Part shown: piece after piece, positions 54,189 through 62,793 of the stretch | Layout: each line of letters opens with the position of its first letter | Position numbering within the stretch: position 1 is the first letter of the stretch | Assembly: GCA_050251775.1 (NCBI GenBank) | Contig: JBFWMD010000004.1 | Location: forward strand, 18,829 to 82,828 | Direction: 5' to 3' | Origin: Paucidesulfovibrio sp050251775 | GTDB lineage: Bacteria; Desulfobacterota; Desulfovibrionia; Desulfovibrionales; Desulfovibrionaceae | DNA length: 64,000 nucleotides | Notes under the pieces: generated by a model | What the model was told of the DNA's origin: nothing | What the model saw: the letters and a program-made list of their open reading frames with translations, nothing else | Database searches by the model: none | Program-made: the position numbers and the translations under genes

Positions 54189-55737
54189 GGCTGAAGACCA
54201 TCCTTTGCATGAAGTGGCTGCCGAGATCGGGGTCGGCGGCGAGGTCCACCAGCCGGGGCGGGGCCATGGCCTCCAGGGCTGGGCGGGTCTGGGGCGAACG
54301 GAGCAGCAGAATCGCTCCGCGCAGGGAAGTGTTGCCCTGTTTGCGGGTTCGGGCCGCGAGCCCCGGCGGCAGAAAGCCGAGGGTTTCCAGGTCCGCGAGG
54401 GAGACGTGTTCACCCATGGCTCCTGCCAGATGCAGGGCCGCGAGATCCTTCGCGTCCAGCCCGGCTTCGGCCAGCAGGCGCGAAAAGGCCAGATTGAAGG
54501 CGGCCTTGACCTTGAGAATCTGTTCCACGTCCGAGGCGGGCAGGGTCAGTTCATCGTTGACGCGGAAGGCGGGTTCGCCCTGTTCCGTGGTCAGCCGCGC
54601 GGCAAGGCGCTTTAGCAGCGGATTGCCGGGTGAGTTGTCCGCGTCCTGTCGGAACCGGCCGTCCGGTTGCAGCAGTCCGGCGCGCAAGAGCAGGGCCACC
54701 AGGGAAAGATGCCCGGTCCCGGTGATGCCCGGAGGTCCGTCCGGATCGTTTTCGAAATATTGCGGCGCGGGTCCGGCAGGCCCAAGGGTGAAGCCCGTGA
54801 TCGCGCCGGGTCCGGCGGTGCGCCCGCAGCGCAGGCCGACCCCTTCCAGGGCGGGGCCCATGGGCACGCTGGCGCAGAGCGCTTCCGAAGGGGAGAGCGC
54901 CAGGATGAACTCGCCGTTGGTTCCCAGGTCGGCCAGCAGGAACGGGTACTCGGGCCGCTCGTCCGGGTCCAGGGTCAGGGCCGCGAGACCCGCGGAAAGG
55001 TCGGCCCCCACAAAAGGGGCGTAGAGCGGCGGCAGGTAGGCTGCTGGCAGGGCCGGGTCGAGTTGTTCGCTCCTCCCCCCCTGGAGGGGCAGCGCATAGG
55101 GCGCGAAGGCCAGCCGGGACGGTTCGCGCCCCAGGAGCAGGGCGAGCATGGCCGGGTTGCCCGCGACGCAGAGCGCTTCCAACGGCAGGTTCAGCGAAGC
55201 GGCCAGATATTTGAGCTGATCGAGGATCAGGCCGCGGAGGCTCTCCGCTCCGCCGGGGCGCAGAGCAAAGGCCAGCCGGGCCATGACTTCGCTGCCCAGG
55301 CCGATCTGGGCATTGAGTTCCGAGCCGGAAAGCGTGACGCTTCCGTCCTGGAGTACGGCCCAATGCAGGGTCGTGGTTCCAAGATCCACGGCCAGAGCGT
55401 TTTCGCCGGAGGATGCCAGACTGCCTTCGCGGCGGGGCCGGGCCGCGCGGCTCGGGCGCGGCAGTTCGATTTCGCAGGGCAGGGCCGGATGCAGGCAGGC
55501 CAGCCGCCAGCCCTGGGCCACGGCTTCCTGGCCGAGCCGGGCGATTTCCTCCCGGCGCGCGTCCGGAGCCGCTCGCACGAAGCGCACACGGCAGAGGCCG
55601 CACTTGCCGAGACCGGAACAGAGCGGCACGTTCCCCCAGAGGCCAAGCAGGAAAATGGCCTGGGCCAGAGTCCGTCCAGGATCCGCTTCGGTTTTCCGGG
55701 GCGGCCCTTCCGGCGGGGTGATGACGATGCGTTCCAT
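54178..55737 (-). CDS. RACo-like reductive activator of corrinoid proteins (2Fe-2S ferredoxin + ASKHA ATPase)
   Basis: 519 residues. N-terminal 2Fe-2S domain with Cys in LCSGLGKCGLCRVRF and RLACLHP (about residues 34-80); then a DUF4445/RACo ATPase core: VDLGTTTLHWAVL (about 112), LLADLGTNGEFIL (about 262) and HLAGAMGEHVSL. RACo proteins use ATP to reduce inactive Co(II) corrinoid proteins of methyltransferase systems. No corrinoid methyltransferase is in the window; the upstream cobaltochelatase gene is the only cobamide link. AAGGAA lies six bases before the ATG. Confidence 0.88.
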   Translation of the reverse strand: MERIVITPPEGPPRKTEADPGRTLAQAIFLLGLWGNVPLCSGLGKCGLCRVRFVRAAPDARREEIARLGQEAVAQGWRLACLHPALPCEIELPRPSRAARPRREGSLASSGENALAVDLGTTTLHWAVLQDGSVTLSGSELNAQIGLGSEVMARLAFALRPGGAESLRGLILDQLKYLAASLNLPLEALCVAGNPAMLALLLGREPSRLAFAPYALPLQGGRSEQLDPALPAAYLPPLYAPFVGADLSAGLAALTLDPDERPEYPFLLADLGTNGEFILALSPSEALCASVPMGPALEGVGLRCGRTAGPGAITGFTLGPAGPAPQYFENDPDGPPGITGTGHLSLVALLLRAGLLQPDGRFRQDADNSPGNPLLKRLAARLTTEQGEPAFRVNDELTLPASDVEQILKVKAAFNLAFSRLLAEAGLDAKDLAALHLAGAMGEHVSLADLETLGFLPPGLAARTRKQGNTSLRGAILLLRSPQTRPALEAMAPPRLVDLAADPDLGSHFMQRMVFSHVR

Positions 55738-55760
55738 TCGGGTTCCTTTGTGGGGCAAAG

Positions 55761-55789
55761 ATACTATCCCAGGGGCCGAAAGCTGTAAA
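55761..55789 (-). promoter_or_regulatory. promoter for the RACo-rsm22-lipB-lipA run
   Basis: Minus strand: TTTACA (55789-55784), 17-nt spacer, TAGTAT (55766-55761), 23 bp before the ATG of the RACo-like gene. Confidence 0.55.
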
Positions 55790-55966
55790 TGGCCGGGAAT
55801 TTCGTCGGGGTCGGGCGCGGATCAGCTTGAAGATGAGATTGTGAAACCGGGCCAAAACCGGAGTGCGAGCCGGCTCCGGCACAGGAGCGGGAATCATTGC
55901 CTCTCAGTCGCGGCACATCTCATTTCGGGCCGTGCGTGGGGTTGCACGAGCCGCGCGGGCCGGGCT

Positions 55967-56758
55967 TCAGCCGCGCTTGAGGCGCTCCACCGCGTCGTGC
56001 AGGTGGGCGAGCCAGATCTCCGAAAGTTCGGAATGCTCGGCCGCGCCCTTGAGCACGACTTCGCATTCCACTCCGCCCTCGGTCAGCAGGCTTTCCCAGG
56101 ATTCGGGCCGGTCCCCGGCCAGGTCGCGCAGGGCGTGCCAGCCCGCGCCGAAGAGAAAGGGCAGCAGGGCGGCCCGGCGGATGCCGGAAGCGGCCAGCCG
56201 GTTCCGGGCTTCGAGAATCTCCGGGCCGTCAATGGGCGCCACGAACACGAGCGGGTTTCGTTCCTGGAGGATTTCGTTGAGGGCCTCGTAGTATTCACTG
56301 CCCGGATGGCGACTGCCGTGGCCCATGAAGAGCACGGCTCCATTTTCGGGCGCGTGGCGCGCGGCAATGGTCAGGAGTGCTTCGGCCACGCGTTCGAGGT
56401 CGTGTTCTCCGGCCAGGAGCGGAAAACCCACCTCAATGCGTTCGAACCCCTGGTCCCGGAGGATCATCTCATTGGCCAGGGAAAGGATGTCATGGAATTC
56501 GCGGCCCGGAATGACGTGCAGTGACTGGACAACCACGCGGCTCAGGCCCTGGGCCGCGAGTTCTTCCAGGCTCCCGCGCAGGCCGGGTGCGGGTTCGCCG
56601 CTCTTGGCCAGCATTCTGCGCACGTGCTGGGAGGTGTAGGCCACTTCGCAGGGAATGTCGGGATAGACCGCCCGGACCAGATCGCGGATGTGGGCCAGCG
56701 CGGCCTGTGCATCGGGTTTTCGGGAGCCGTAGGCGGCGAGGAGAATGGCGAAGGTCAT
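55967..56758 (-). CDS. cbiK: sirohydrochlorin cobaltochelatase CbiK (cytoplasmic form)
   Basis: 263 residues; inserts cobalt (or iron) into sirohydrochlorin in the anaerobic cobalamin and siroheme routes. The first metal-site His is in VVVQSLHVIPGREFHD (about residue 95), and the second in FMGHGSRHPGSEYY (about 150), as in CbiK. No signal peptide, so it is the cytoplasmic version rather than the periplasmic CbiK-P of Desulfovibrio. The ATG at 56758 gives the standard start MTFAILLAAYGSR. It lies 35 bp after cheA on the same strand and 229 bp before the RACo-like gene. Confidence 0.9.
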   Translation of the reverse strand: MTFAILLAAYGSRKPDAQAALAHIRDLVRAVYPDIPCEVAYTSQHVRRMLAKSGEPAPGLRGSLEELAAQGLSRVVVQSLHVIPGREFHDILSLANEMILRDQGFERIEVGFPLLAGEHDLERVAEALLTIAARHAPENGAVLFMGHGSRHPGSEYYEALNEILQERNPLVFVAPIDGPEILEARNRLAASGIRRAALLPFLFGAGWHALRDLAGDRPESWESLLTEGGVECEVVLKGAAEHSELSEIWLAHLHDAVERLKRG

Positions 56759-56793
56759 GGATTGCGCGGCTCTCGGAGGGGATCGGGCCGGAC

Positions 56794-58383
56794 TCAGGTC
56801 GCGGCGGGTTCCGGACAAAAGGAGCGCAGCAGCGCTTCCACATCGACCACCAGTGCATCGGATTCGCCCATCATGCCGAAGCCGAGAATGGGCAGGGAAA
56901 AGATTTCGCCCACGGGCAGCGTGAATTTGGTGATGACCACCTGCTGCTGGCGCAGGACCTCGTCCACGAGAATGGCGGTCTTCAGTTCGCCCACTCGGAC
57001 GACAACGGCCTGGGCACGGGTCGTGTCCTCGATATCCGTGACAATGTCAAGGTAGTTGCCCAGGCGGAGCAGGCTGTGGACCTCGCCGCGCACGTCCACG
57101 GTCTCGCGGCCGTCCGGCAGGTTGACCATGTCCCGCTCGCGGGGCAGGTAGATTTCCACCACGTCCTGGCTGGGGATGATGAACAGCTCCTTGCCCAGGC
57201 GGCAGACCAGGGCCTCCACGATGCCTTCGTTGGCCGAGCGGGAAAGGGGGATCTCCAGAGTGAAAGCCGAGCCGCTCCCGTATTCGCTGGTGATGCTGAT
57301 GTCGCCGTCCAGGGTGTTGCGGATGACGTTGATCACCGCGTCCATGCCCACGCCCCGGCCGGACACGTCCGTGACCTTGGCGGCGGTGCTGAAGCCCGAT
57401 TTGAGGATCAGGCCGTACACCTCGGATTCGTCGATTTCCTCGTCAGGAGCGAGCAATCCCATCTCCTGGGCTTTGGTGCGGATACGGTTCGGGTCCAGGC
57501 CGCGTCCATCGTCCCGGATTTCGATGTAGGCGGTCTCGCCGCGCCGGGAAGCCGAGAGCCGGACCGTTCCCGTGGACGGCTTGCCCGCGGCCTCCCGCTC
57601 CTCGGGCGTTTCCAGCCCGTGGTCCACGGCGTTGCGCAGCAGGTGGACCAGCGGTTCGTTCAGGCTTTCCACAATGGTTTTGTCCAGAGCCAGGCTGTCG
57701 CCCTGGATTTCAAAGCTGATCTTTTTGCCCATTTTCTGGGCCAGACTGTTCACGAGACGGTGCATGGGCACGAAGATCTGTTTCAGCGGCACAAGGCGCA
57801 CCGCATTGACCTCGGTCTGGAGGTTGGTGATGATCAGGTCGAGTTCGCGCAGGCTGCTTGCGGCCTGGCTCGTGGTTGTGCCGCCCGCCTGGGAGATGAC
57901 TGCGTAGGTGACCATCAATTTGCCCACCAACTCGATGATCCGGTCCAGCCGTTCCGTGTCCACGCGAATGGAGGAAATGCTCGAGGTTTTGGCCCCCTGG
58001 CCCGTGGTCTGCTGCTGGGCCGCCGCGTCGCCCTTTTCGGCATCGGGTTCCGGAGCCGGTTTTGGCGTCACCGGTTCGGGGTGCGGTTCGGACTGCACCT
58101 GGAGGGCATTCATAGCCCCTTCCTCCAGCAGGCCGGACATGGCGAAAAGCAGCTTCTTGTAGCCTTCGCAGATGCCCAGCAGAGCCGTGACGATGTCCGC
58201 GCTCACCGGGGTGATGCCGTCGGCCAGCATGTCCATGAGCGCGATGACCTGGGCCGAGGGGAGCTTGACGTGGCTCAGCCCGAGCGTGTCGAGAACATCC
58301 TTGATGCCTTTGCCGCCCGTGCGTTCCGATTCCAGGATACTGCGTTCGAATCCCTCGATGCATTTGAGAATGCTGTCGATCAT
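56794..58383 (-). CDS. CheA-type histidine kinase lacking its own Hpt domain
   Basis: 529 residues. The N-terminal 110 residues hold no HTxKG motif; the kinase core is complete: dimerisation region (about 140-200), N box EPLVHLLRNAVDHGLE, G1 DDGRGLD, GRGVGMDAV and a C-terminal CheW-like regulatory domain (about 400-525). CheA normally phosphorylates a His in its own N-terminal Hpt (P1) domain. Here an Hpt protein is encoded directly upstream, overlapping by four bases, so the relay is split. A Gln/Pro-rich linker lies at about 95-135. No methyl-accepting protein or CheW gene is in the window. Confidence 0.9.
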   Translation of the reverse strand: MIDSILKCIEGFERSILESERTGGKGIKDVLDTLGLSHVKLPSAQVIALMDMLADGITPVSADIVTALLGICEGYKKLLFAMSGLLEEGAMNALQVQSEPHPEPVTPKPAPEPDAEKGDAAAQQQTTGQGAKTSSISSIRVDTERLDRIIELVGKLMVTYAVISQAGGTTTSQAASSLRELDLIITNLQTEVNAVRLVPLKQIFVPMHRLVNSLAQKMGKKISFEIQGDSLALDKTIVESLNEPLVHLLRNAVDHGLETPEEREAAGKPSTGTVRLSASRRGETAYIEIRDDGRGLDPNRIRTKAQEMGLLAPDEEIDESEVYGLILKSGFSTAAKVTDVSGRGVGMDAVINVIRNTLDGDISITSEYGSGSAFTLEIPLSRSANEGIVEALVCRLGKELFIIPSQDVVEIYLPRERDMVNLPDGRETVDVRGEVHSLLRLGNYLDIVTDIEDTTRAQAVVVRVGELKTAILVDEVLRQQQVVITKFTLPVGEIFSLPILGFGMMGESDALVVDVEALLRSFCPEPAAT

Positions 58384-59132
58384 GCGGGGTGCTCCCGACG
58401 GGCGGTTTGTCGTTTGACGTAGGCGTCGAGATTGGAAAAGTTTTCAAAGTAGCGGTCGAAGCCCCAGGAGTGGAACGTGGCCCGGCAGGAGCCGCGCATG
58501 CCCGCCGCCGCGAGCTGGAGTCGGGCCGCATGGCCCGCGATGCTCTGCCAGACCGAGGAACCCATGGTGCGCACGGCCTCCAGGTTCAGAACCACGTCTT
58601 CCCCGTCCGCGATTTTGTTCAGCTGTTCGCCCAGGGCGAGGCGGTGCTCCTCCAGGTGCAGCCGGGGGCAGACGACGCGGATGATGGAATAGCCGTTCTG
58701 GCGGATGAGCTGGAAGCAGTCGGCGCTGGGTTCGGGCTGGTGGCTTCGGCCTCCGGCGGCATCCTCGAGCAGTTGGAGAATTTCGTCCGCGTCGTTCTGG
58801 TTCAGGGAACCGTCCACGCGGATCTGTTCCAGCACCTGGAAAATGGCGGTCACGCCGCGTTCGGCCAGGGCGAGGTTTTCCCCAGCGCTTTCGATTTTTC
58901 CGGCCTGGAGAGCCTTGAGGAAATCCTCCACCTTGTGGGTGAAGGTGGAGGCGGGTTCGAACCCGGCCATGAACCCCGCGACCCCCTTGATCGTGTGGAT
59001 CGGACGTGCGAGAATTTCCAGCGCCTGGGCCACATCCCCGCCGTCGAGGAGGGCGAGCCCCTCGATGACCTGCGGATAGTACTTGTCGTTCACTTCCGCG
59101 AAAAATTCTTCGACCATGGGATCGATGGTCAT
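58380..59132 (-). CDS. Hpt-domain protein with C-terminal STAS-like domain
   Basis: 250 residues. Residues 1-115 form an Hpt domain with phospho-acceptor His46 in RPIHTIKGVAGF. Residues about 140-245 look like a STAS domain (IIRVVCP, VVLNLEAVRTMGSSVWQSIAG, FENFSNLDAYV), which usually binds other regulators; the phosphorylatable Ser context is GSS rather than DSS. It lies between the receiver gene and the Hpt-less cheA, overlapping the latter by four bases, and most probably supplies the phosphotransfer domain missing from it. Confidence 0.85.
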   Translation of the reverse strand: MTIDPMVEEFFAEVNDKYYPQVIEGLALLDGGDVAQALEILARPIHTIKGVAGFMAGFEPASTFTHKVEDFLKALQAGKIESAGENLALAERGVTAIFQVLEQIRVDGSLNQNDADEILQLLEDAAGGRSHQPEPSADCFQLIRQNGYSIIRVVCPRLHLEEHRLALGEQLNKIADGEDVVLNLEAVRTMGSSVWQSIAGHAARLQLAAAGMRGSCRATFHSWGFDRYFENFSNLDAYVKRQTARREHPA

Positions 59133-59144
59133 GCGGATGCCTCG

Positions 59145-59540
59145 CTACTTGGCCAACAGCCCGAGCTTCTCCAGTTCTCCGTAGAGCTTGTCCTTGTCCA
59201 CCGGCTTGACGATGTAGCCCGAGGCTTCGCCATCGTGGAACGAGCGGATCACGGTCTTGGGATCATCCAGCGCCGTGGTCATGATCACCTTGACGGGGTT
59301 GGCGATGTCCAGTTCGCGTTCCATGTCCCTGATGCGCTCCAGGGCCTCCATGCCGTCAACCTCGGGCATCATGATGTCCATGAGGATCAGTTCGTAGGGA
59401 TTGCCTTCCTTGTGGGCCAGACGAAAGGCGTCCAACGCTTCCTTGCCGTTGACCACCACCTCCACTTCGAAAGCGGTGGTCAGAAAGGAGCGCAAAACCT
59501 TGCGACTCAGAAATTCATCTTCGACGATAAGCGCACGCAT
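59145..59540 (-). CDS. CheY-like single-domain response regulator
   Basis: 131 residues, one receiver domain: acidic pair VEDE at residues 6-9, phospho-acceptor Asp in LILMDIMMPEVDG (about residue 56), Thr of MTTA (about 88) and Lys of VKPVDK (about 112). First gene of the minus-strand run receiver - Hpt-STAS - CheA. GAGGA lies five bases before the ATG. Output may be by protein contact, as for CheY. Confidence 0.93.
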   Translation of the reverse strand: MRALIVEDEFLSRKVLRSFLTTAFEVEVVVNGKEALDAFRLAHKEGNPYELILMDIMMPEVDGMEALERIRDMERELDIANPVKVIMTTALDDPKTVIRSFHDGEASGYIVKPVDKDKLYGELEKLGLLAK

Positions 59541-59639
59541 GTCGTCCTCGCGTCGATGGAGAAAAGGGTTATTGCATCGTCGGTCACGTTACCAAAAATG
59601 GTTGGGAACACAAAGGGGAAATTCGAATTGTCTTGCGGC

Positions 59640-59668
59640 TTGCACCGAAAGGGGGAATCGGGTAGGCA
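59640..59668 (+). promoter_or_regulatory. trmH promoter, leaderless arrangement
   Basis: TTGCAC (59640-59645), 17-nt spacer, TAGGCA (59663-59668), then six bases and the ATG at 59675. No Shine-Dalgarno is present. Confidence 0.5.
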
Positions 59669-59674
59669 GCCGAC

Positions 59675-60265
59675 ATGCCACGAGAGATTACGCTGGAACG
59701 GCTGGAACGCATCCGCAAGGTGCTGCGCCGCAGGCAGAAAGACCTGACCCTGATCATGGATAACATCTGGGATCCGCACAATGTTTCCGCGGTACTCCGG
59801 AGTTGCGATGCCTTCGGGGTGCTTGGGGTGCATCTTTATTATACCACGGCGCAGTGGCCCGATATCGGCAAAAAATCATCGGCCTCCGCCCTCAAGTGGG
59901 TGGACCGCGTCCGCCACGACAACGGGTCCGATATGATAAACGGGCTTCGAGCGCAAGGGTATCGGATTTTGCGCACTGGGTTTTCTCCAACCGCCCTGGA
60001 ACTTTCCGAGTGCGACTTCACCCAGCCCACGGCCGTGATTCTCTCCAACGAGCATCGCGGAACCTCCCCCGAACTGGCGCAGCTCGTTCCGGACGAAATC
60101 TACATTCCCATGCAGGGCATGATCCAGAGCTTCAACGTCTCCGTGGCCGCCGCCCTGATCCTCTATGAAGCCTTTTCCCAGCGCGACGCCAACGGGATGT
60201 ACAACGTCCCCTCGCTCAGCGACGCGGAACTCCAGGAATACGAGGCCCTCTGGCGCGAGCGCTAG
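59675..60265 (+). CDS. trmH: TrmH-family RNA 2'-O-methyltransferase
   Basis: 196 residues with the SPOUT knot: motif 1 NIWDPHNVSAVLRSCDAFG (about 29-47), motif 2 VILSNEHRG (about 121) and motif 3 IPMQGMIQSFNVSVAAALIL (about 144-163). The close match to TrmH, which methylates G18 of tRNA, includes the IWDPHN form of motif 1. The start is the ATG that follows a -10 box by six bases. It converges with the GT2 gene. Confidence 0.92.
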   Translation: MPREITLERLERIRKVLRRRQKDLTLIMDNIWDPHNVSAVLRSCDAFGVLGVHLYYTTAQWPDIGKKSSASALKWVDRVRHDNGSDMINGLRAQGYRILRTGFSPTALELSECDFTQPTAVILSNEHRGTSPELAQLVPDEIYIPMQGMIQSFNVSVAAALILYEAFSQRDANGMYNVPSLSDAELQEYEALWRER

Positions 60266-60299
60266 CAGGGCGCGGCGATTCCGCCCCATGCGGTGTTGC

Positions 60300-60314
60300 C
60301 TCGGCAAGGCCGAG
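60300..60314. terminator. small hairpin between the convergent trmH and GT2 genes
   Basis: CTCGGC-AAG-GCCGAG without a T-run; at most a weak or Rho-assisted terminator. Confidence 0.3.
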
Positions 60315-60327
60315 CTTATTCCTCCGG

Positions 60328-62016
60328 TCAACTCGACATGGAGGGGGCCGGCAGGCCCTGGAGCAGCGCCCTGCGCCGGGCGGCAAGGTCGGACCAGAGT
60401 GCTTCGCGATGCCGATCCCCGAGGGTCTTGATTTCTTCCCGTCCGTATTTCCCTTCCAGCTTGATGCGGTTGCCGAAGACATGCCCGATTCCGGCGAGGC
60501 TCTGAACCTTGGCCAGGCTGGAGTGCTGGACATGCCGCACGGCCAGGCGGCCTTCGTAGACCACGCGCATGCCCGCAAGCCCCACGCGCAGGTCCCGTTC
60601 CAAGTCGTCGAACTGGGTGGGGGAGAAGCGGATGTCGAAGTCTCCGGCCCGGCGTACGCTCTCCATGCTCAGAAGATGGCAGCAGCCCGAGACCGAGAGG
60701 GCCGGACGGCAATAGCTGAACAATCCCAGGTCCAGGGCGTTGGCGCAGTTGTCGAAGACCAGGATGTTGTCCTCGCGGTCCTGGAAGGTGGACGAGCATT
60801 GCCCCGGCGGCAGGAGATGGTAGTCGGCGGACTGGATGCTGGCCGGGGCCGTGGCCGAAACGATTCTGCACCCGGCCACGTCCGCTTTGTTTCGGTCCAG
60901 GGCGGCGGTCAGGCGCACCAGCCAGTCTTCGGGCAGCAGCACGTCGTCGTCCAGAAACGCGACCCGGCGTCGGGCGCGCACTTCGGGCAGGGAGAGCAGC
61001 CAGTTGCGGGCTGCGGGCGCGCCCACGTTCACGGGCAGCCGGATGTCCATGAATTTTCCGGGACCAAAAAGCGAGCGACAGCGGTGCAGGGTTTCCGGCG
61101 TGGCGTCGTTCGAGCCGTTGTCCAGGGCCACCACCAGGGCGCGGCGCAGGTCGCTGTCCGCGAGGCTGCGCAGGGTCTGCTCCAGCAGCCCGGCCTTGTT
61201 CCAGGAATAGACCAGCACGCAGGCGTCGGAAAAATCGTCTTTCAGCGGAGACTCGGGAGTCTCCAGCAGGCCCGAGAGCTTCAGGGTCAGCTGGGGATGC
61301 CAGGGCATGCGCTTCCAGACCCTGGCCAGCAGGCGGACACCCTCGGCGCGGTCGCCCATGCGCAGGTGCAGCTCCGCGCGGAGGTATTCCGCAAAGGGTG
61401 ACCAGATGTCCGGATGCAGAGCCCGGACATGGGCCAGGGCCTGGTCGGGCGGCAGATAGAGCAGCGCCCATTCGGCCCGGAGCCGTTCCTTGAGCGGGAG
61501 CAGGTCCGGCTCCACGTCCGCCGCTTCCAGCATTGAGGGCGGCAGGTCCTCCCGGCCCAGGCGGAGCAGCCAGTCCCAGCAGACCGCGAGCCAGAAAAGT
61601 CCCTCGCCCGGTCGGCGCACGCGCAGCAGCAGATGTTTGAGCACCAGGGCCTGCTCGCCAGCGTCCATGGCCTCCTTGAGCGCTTCGCTGTCCAGGGGGC
61701 GGTTCAGGGCCGCGTGCAGTCTGCGGAGAAAGCGGGGCAGGGGCGGAAGAAACGGCTGGTCCCTGCTCGCGTCAATCAGGTTGCTCAGGGCCTCGCTGTT
61801 CAGGGGGCGGCGCTGCCAGTTCCAGAGCAGCAGAGCGCGGGCCGCCGGCAGCAGCGCCGGAGTGTGCTCCCGGGCGAGCCGCAGCATACCGGAGCCGAAG
61901 GCCGAGGCGGTGCGGTCCTCTTCGATGCCCAGGACCCAGGTCGGGGCGGCGGGGCGCAAAGCCTTGAGAACGGATTCGCCGAAGTCGGGATCGCCGGGGT
62001 GGGGGAATGCGGGCAT
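60328..62016 (-). CDS. GT2-family glycosyltransferase with helical N-terminal region
   Basis: 562 residues. The first 235 are helical, rich in Leu/Arg, with TPR-like appearance (EALKEAMDAGEQALVLKHLL, AEYLRAELHLRMGDRAEGV). A GT2 nucleotide-sugar domain follows: CVLVYSWNKAGLLEQTLRSL (about 270), ALDNGSNDATPE, and the metal-binding FLDDDVLLPEDW (about 350). Motifs near the C-terminus (DFDIRFSPTQFDDLERDLR) fit the acceptor side. Such enzymes make surface polysaccharides or glycosylate proteins; the substrate is unknown. AGGAGG lies four bases before the ATG at 62016. Confidence 0.88.
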   Translation of the reverse strand: MPAFPHPGDPDFGESVLKALRPAAPTWVLGIEEDRTASAFGSGMLRLAREHTPALLPAARALLLWNWQRRPLNSEALSNLIDASRDQPFLPPLPRFLRRLHAALNRPLDSEALKEAMDAGEQALVLKHLLLRVRRPGEGLFWLAVCWDWLLRLGREDLPPSMLEAADVEPDLLPLKERLRAEWALLYLPPDQALAHVRALHPDIWSPFAEYLRAELHLRMGDRAEGVRLLARVWKRMPWHPQLTLKLSGLLETPESPLKDDFSDACVLVYSWNKAGLLEQTLRSLADSDLRRALVVALDNGSNDATPETLHRCRSLFGPGKFMDIRLPVNVGAPAARNWLLSLPEVRARRRVAFLDDDVLLPEDWLVRLTAALDRNKADVAGCRIVSATAPASIQSADYHLLPPGQCSSTFQDREDNILVFDNCANALDLGLFSYCRPALSVSGCCHLLSMESVRRAGDFDIRFSPTQFDDLERDLRVGLAGMRVVYEGRLAVRHVQHSSLAKVQSLAGIGHVFGNRIKLEGKYGREEIKTLGDRHREALWSDLAARRRALLQGLPAPSMSS

Positions 62017-62067
62017 GCGGCCTCCTGTGACGACTTGGTACGATATTTCGGAATCATTGAAAAGCCG

Positions 62068-62096
62068 CTGACCCCTGCGTTGTTTTCTGCTAGGGA
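62068..62096 (+). promoter_or_regulatory. promoter of the Sua5/YrdC gene, leaderless arrangement
   Basis: CTGACC (62068-62073), 17-nt spacer, TAGGGA (62091-62096), then six bases and the ATG. AGGGA could also serve as a Shine-Dalgarno if transcription starts further up. Confidence 0.4.
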
Positions 62097-62102
62097 CCAT
62101 TC

Positions 62103-62708
62103 ATGCGCAGCATCCTTCAGACATTGCGGGACGGCGGGGTGGTGGTCTACCCCACGGAAACCCTTTACGCCCTGGGCTGTCACGGCCTTTCCCGGGACGC
62201 GGCCATGCGCGTGTCGCGCATCAAGCGACGCCCAGAGGCCAAGCCCCTGCCCCTGATCATCGGCGCGCCCGAAATGCTGGAACTGGTGACCGCGGAGATT
62301 CCGGACTGTGTCCTTGCTCTGGCTGCGGTCTTTTGGCCCGGCCCCCTCTCCATACTGGTGCGGGCCAGGGCGGAAGTGCCCCGTCCCGTGCGGGACGCGC
62401 GCGGTCTGGTCTCGGTACGTTGCACGCCGCACCCTCTGGCCGCCGAACTTTCCCGTGCGCTGCATGCGCCCCTGGTGGCCACCAGCGCCAATTTCAGCGG
62501 CGACCCGGCGGTCGGGCGGCCCGAGGAACTGAATCCGGATTTGCTTGCCTGCGCGGATGCCGCAATGCTGACGGAGCCGTATCCCCTGGGCGGCGCAGCC
62601 TCCACAGTGGTTTTCCCCCTTGATGACGGACGGTTGGAAATTCTCCGGCGGGGAGCTGTTTCCGAGGAGCGACTTCGGGAACACGGTTTTTCCATCCAAA
62701 GCGACTAG
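62103..62708 (+). CDS. Sua5/YciO/YrdC-family protein (threonylcarbamoyl-AMP synthase-like)
   Basis: 201 residues of the YrdC fold: VVVYPTETLYALGC (about 14-27), RIKRRPEAKPLPLII (the KxR nucleotide region, about 39-53), FWPGPLSILV, and LVATSANFSGDPA. The family makes threonylcarbamoyl-AMP for t6A in tRNA (TsaC). It has the TsaC-like short form, without the extra Sua5 domain. MtaB, encoded in this window, further modifies t6A, so the two lie in one modification pathway. Alternative: a YciO-like paralogue of unknown role. Confidence 0.88.
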   Translation: MRSILQTLRDGGVVVYPTETLYALGCHGLSRDAAMRVSRIKRRPEAKPLPLIIGAPEMLELVTAEIPDCVLALAAVFWPGPLSILVRARAEVPRPVRDARGLVSVRCTPHPLAAELSRALHAPLVATSANFSGDPAVGRPEELNPDLLACADAAMLTEPYPLGGAASTVVFPLDDGRLEILRRGAVSEERLREHGFSIQSD

Positions 62709-62793
62709 CTGTTGCCGGGTTGCCCGGAAATCATTACTTTACGGTGTCCGCCCATTTTGGCAGACTGGGGGAATCCTTTTTTTGTGAGATCAC

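Noticed and set aside
58951..58968. GGGTTCGAACCC that resembles a tRNA T-arm
   Set aside because: It lies inside the Hpt gene in frame and no cloverleaf can be built around it.
62777..62783. T7 tract after the YrdC gene as a terminator
   Set aside because: No stable stem lies directly before it.
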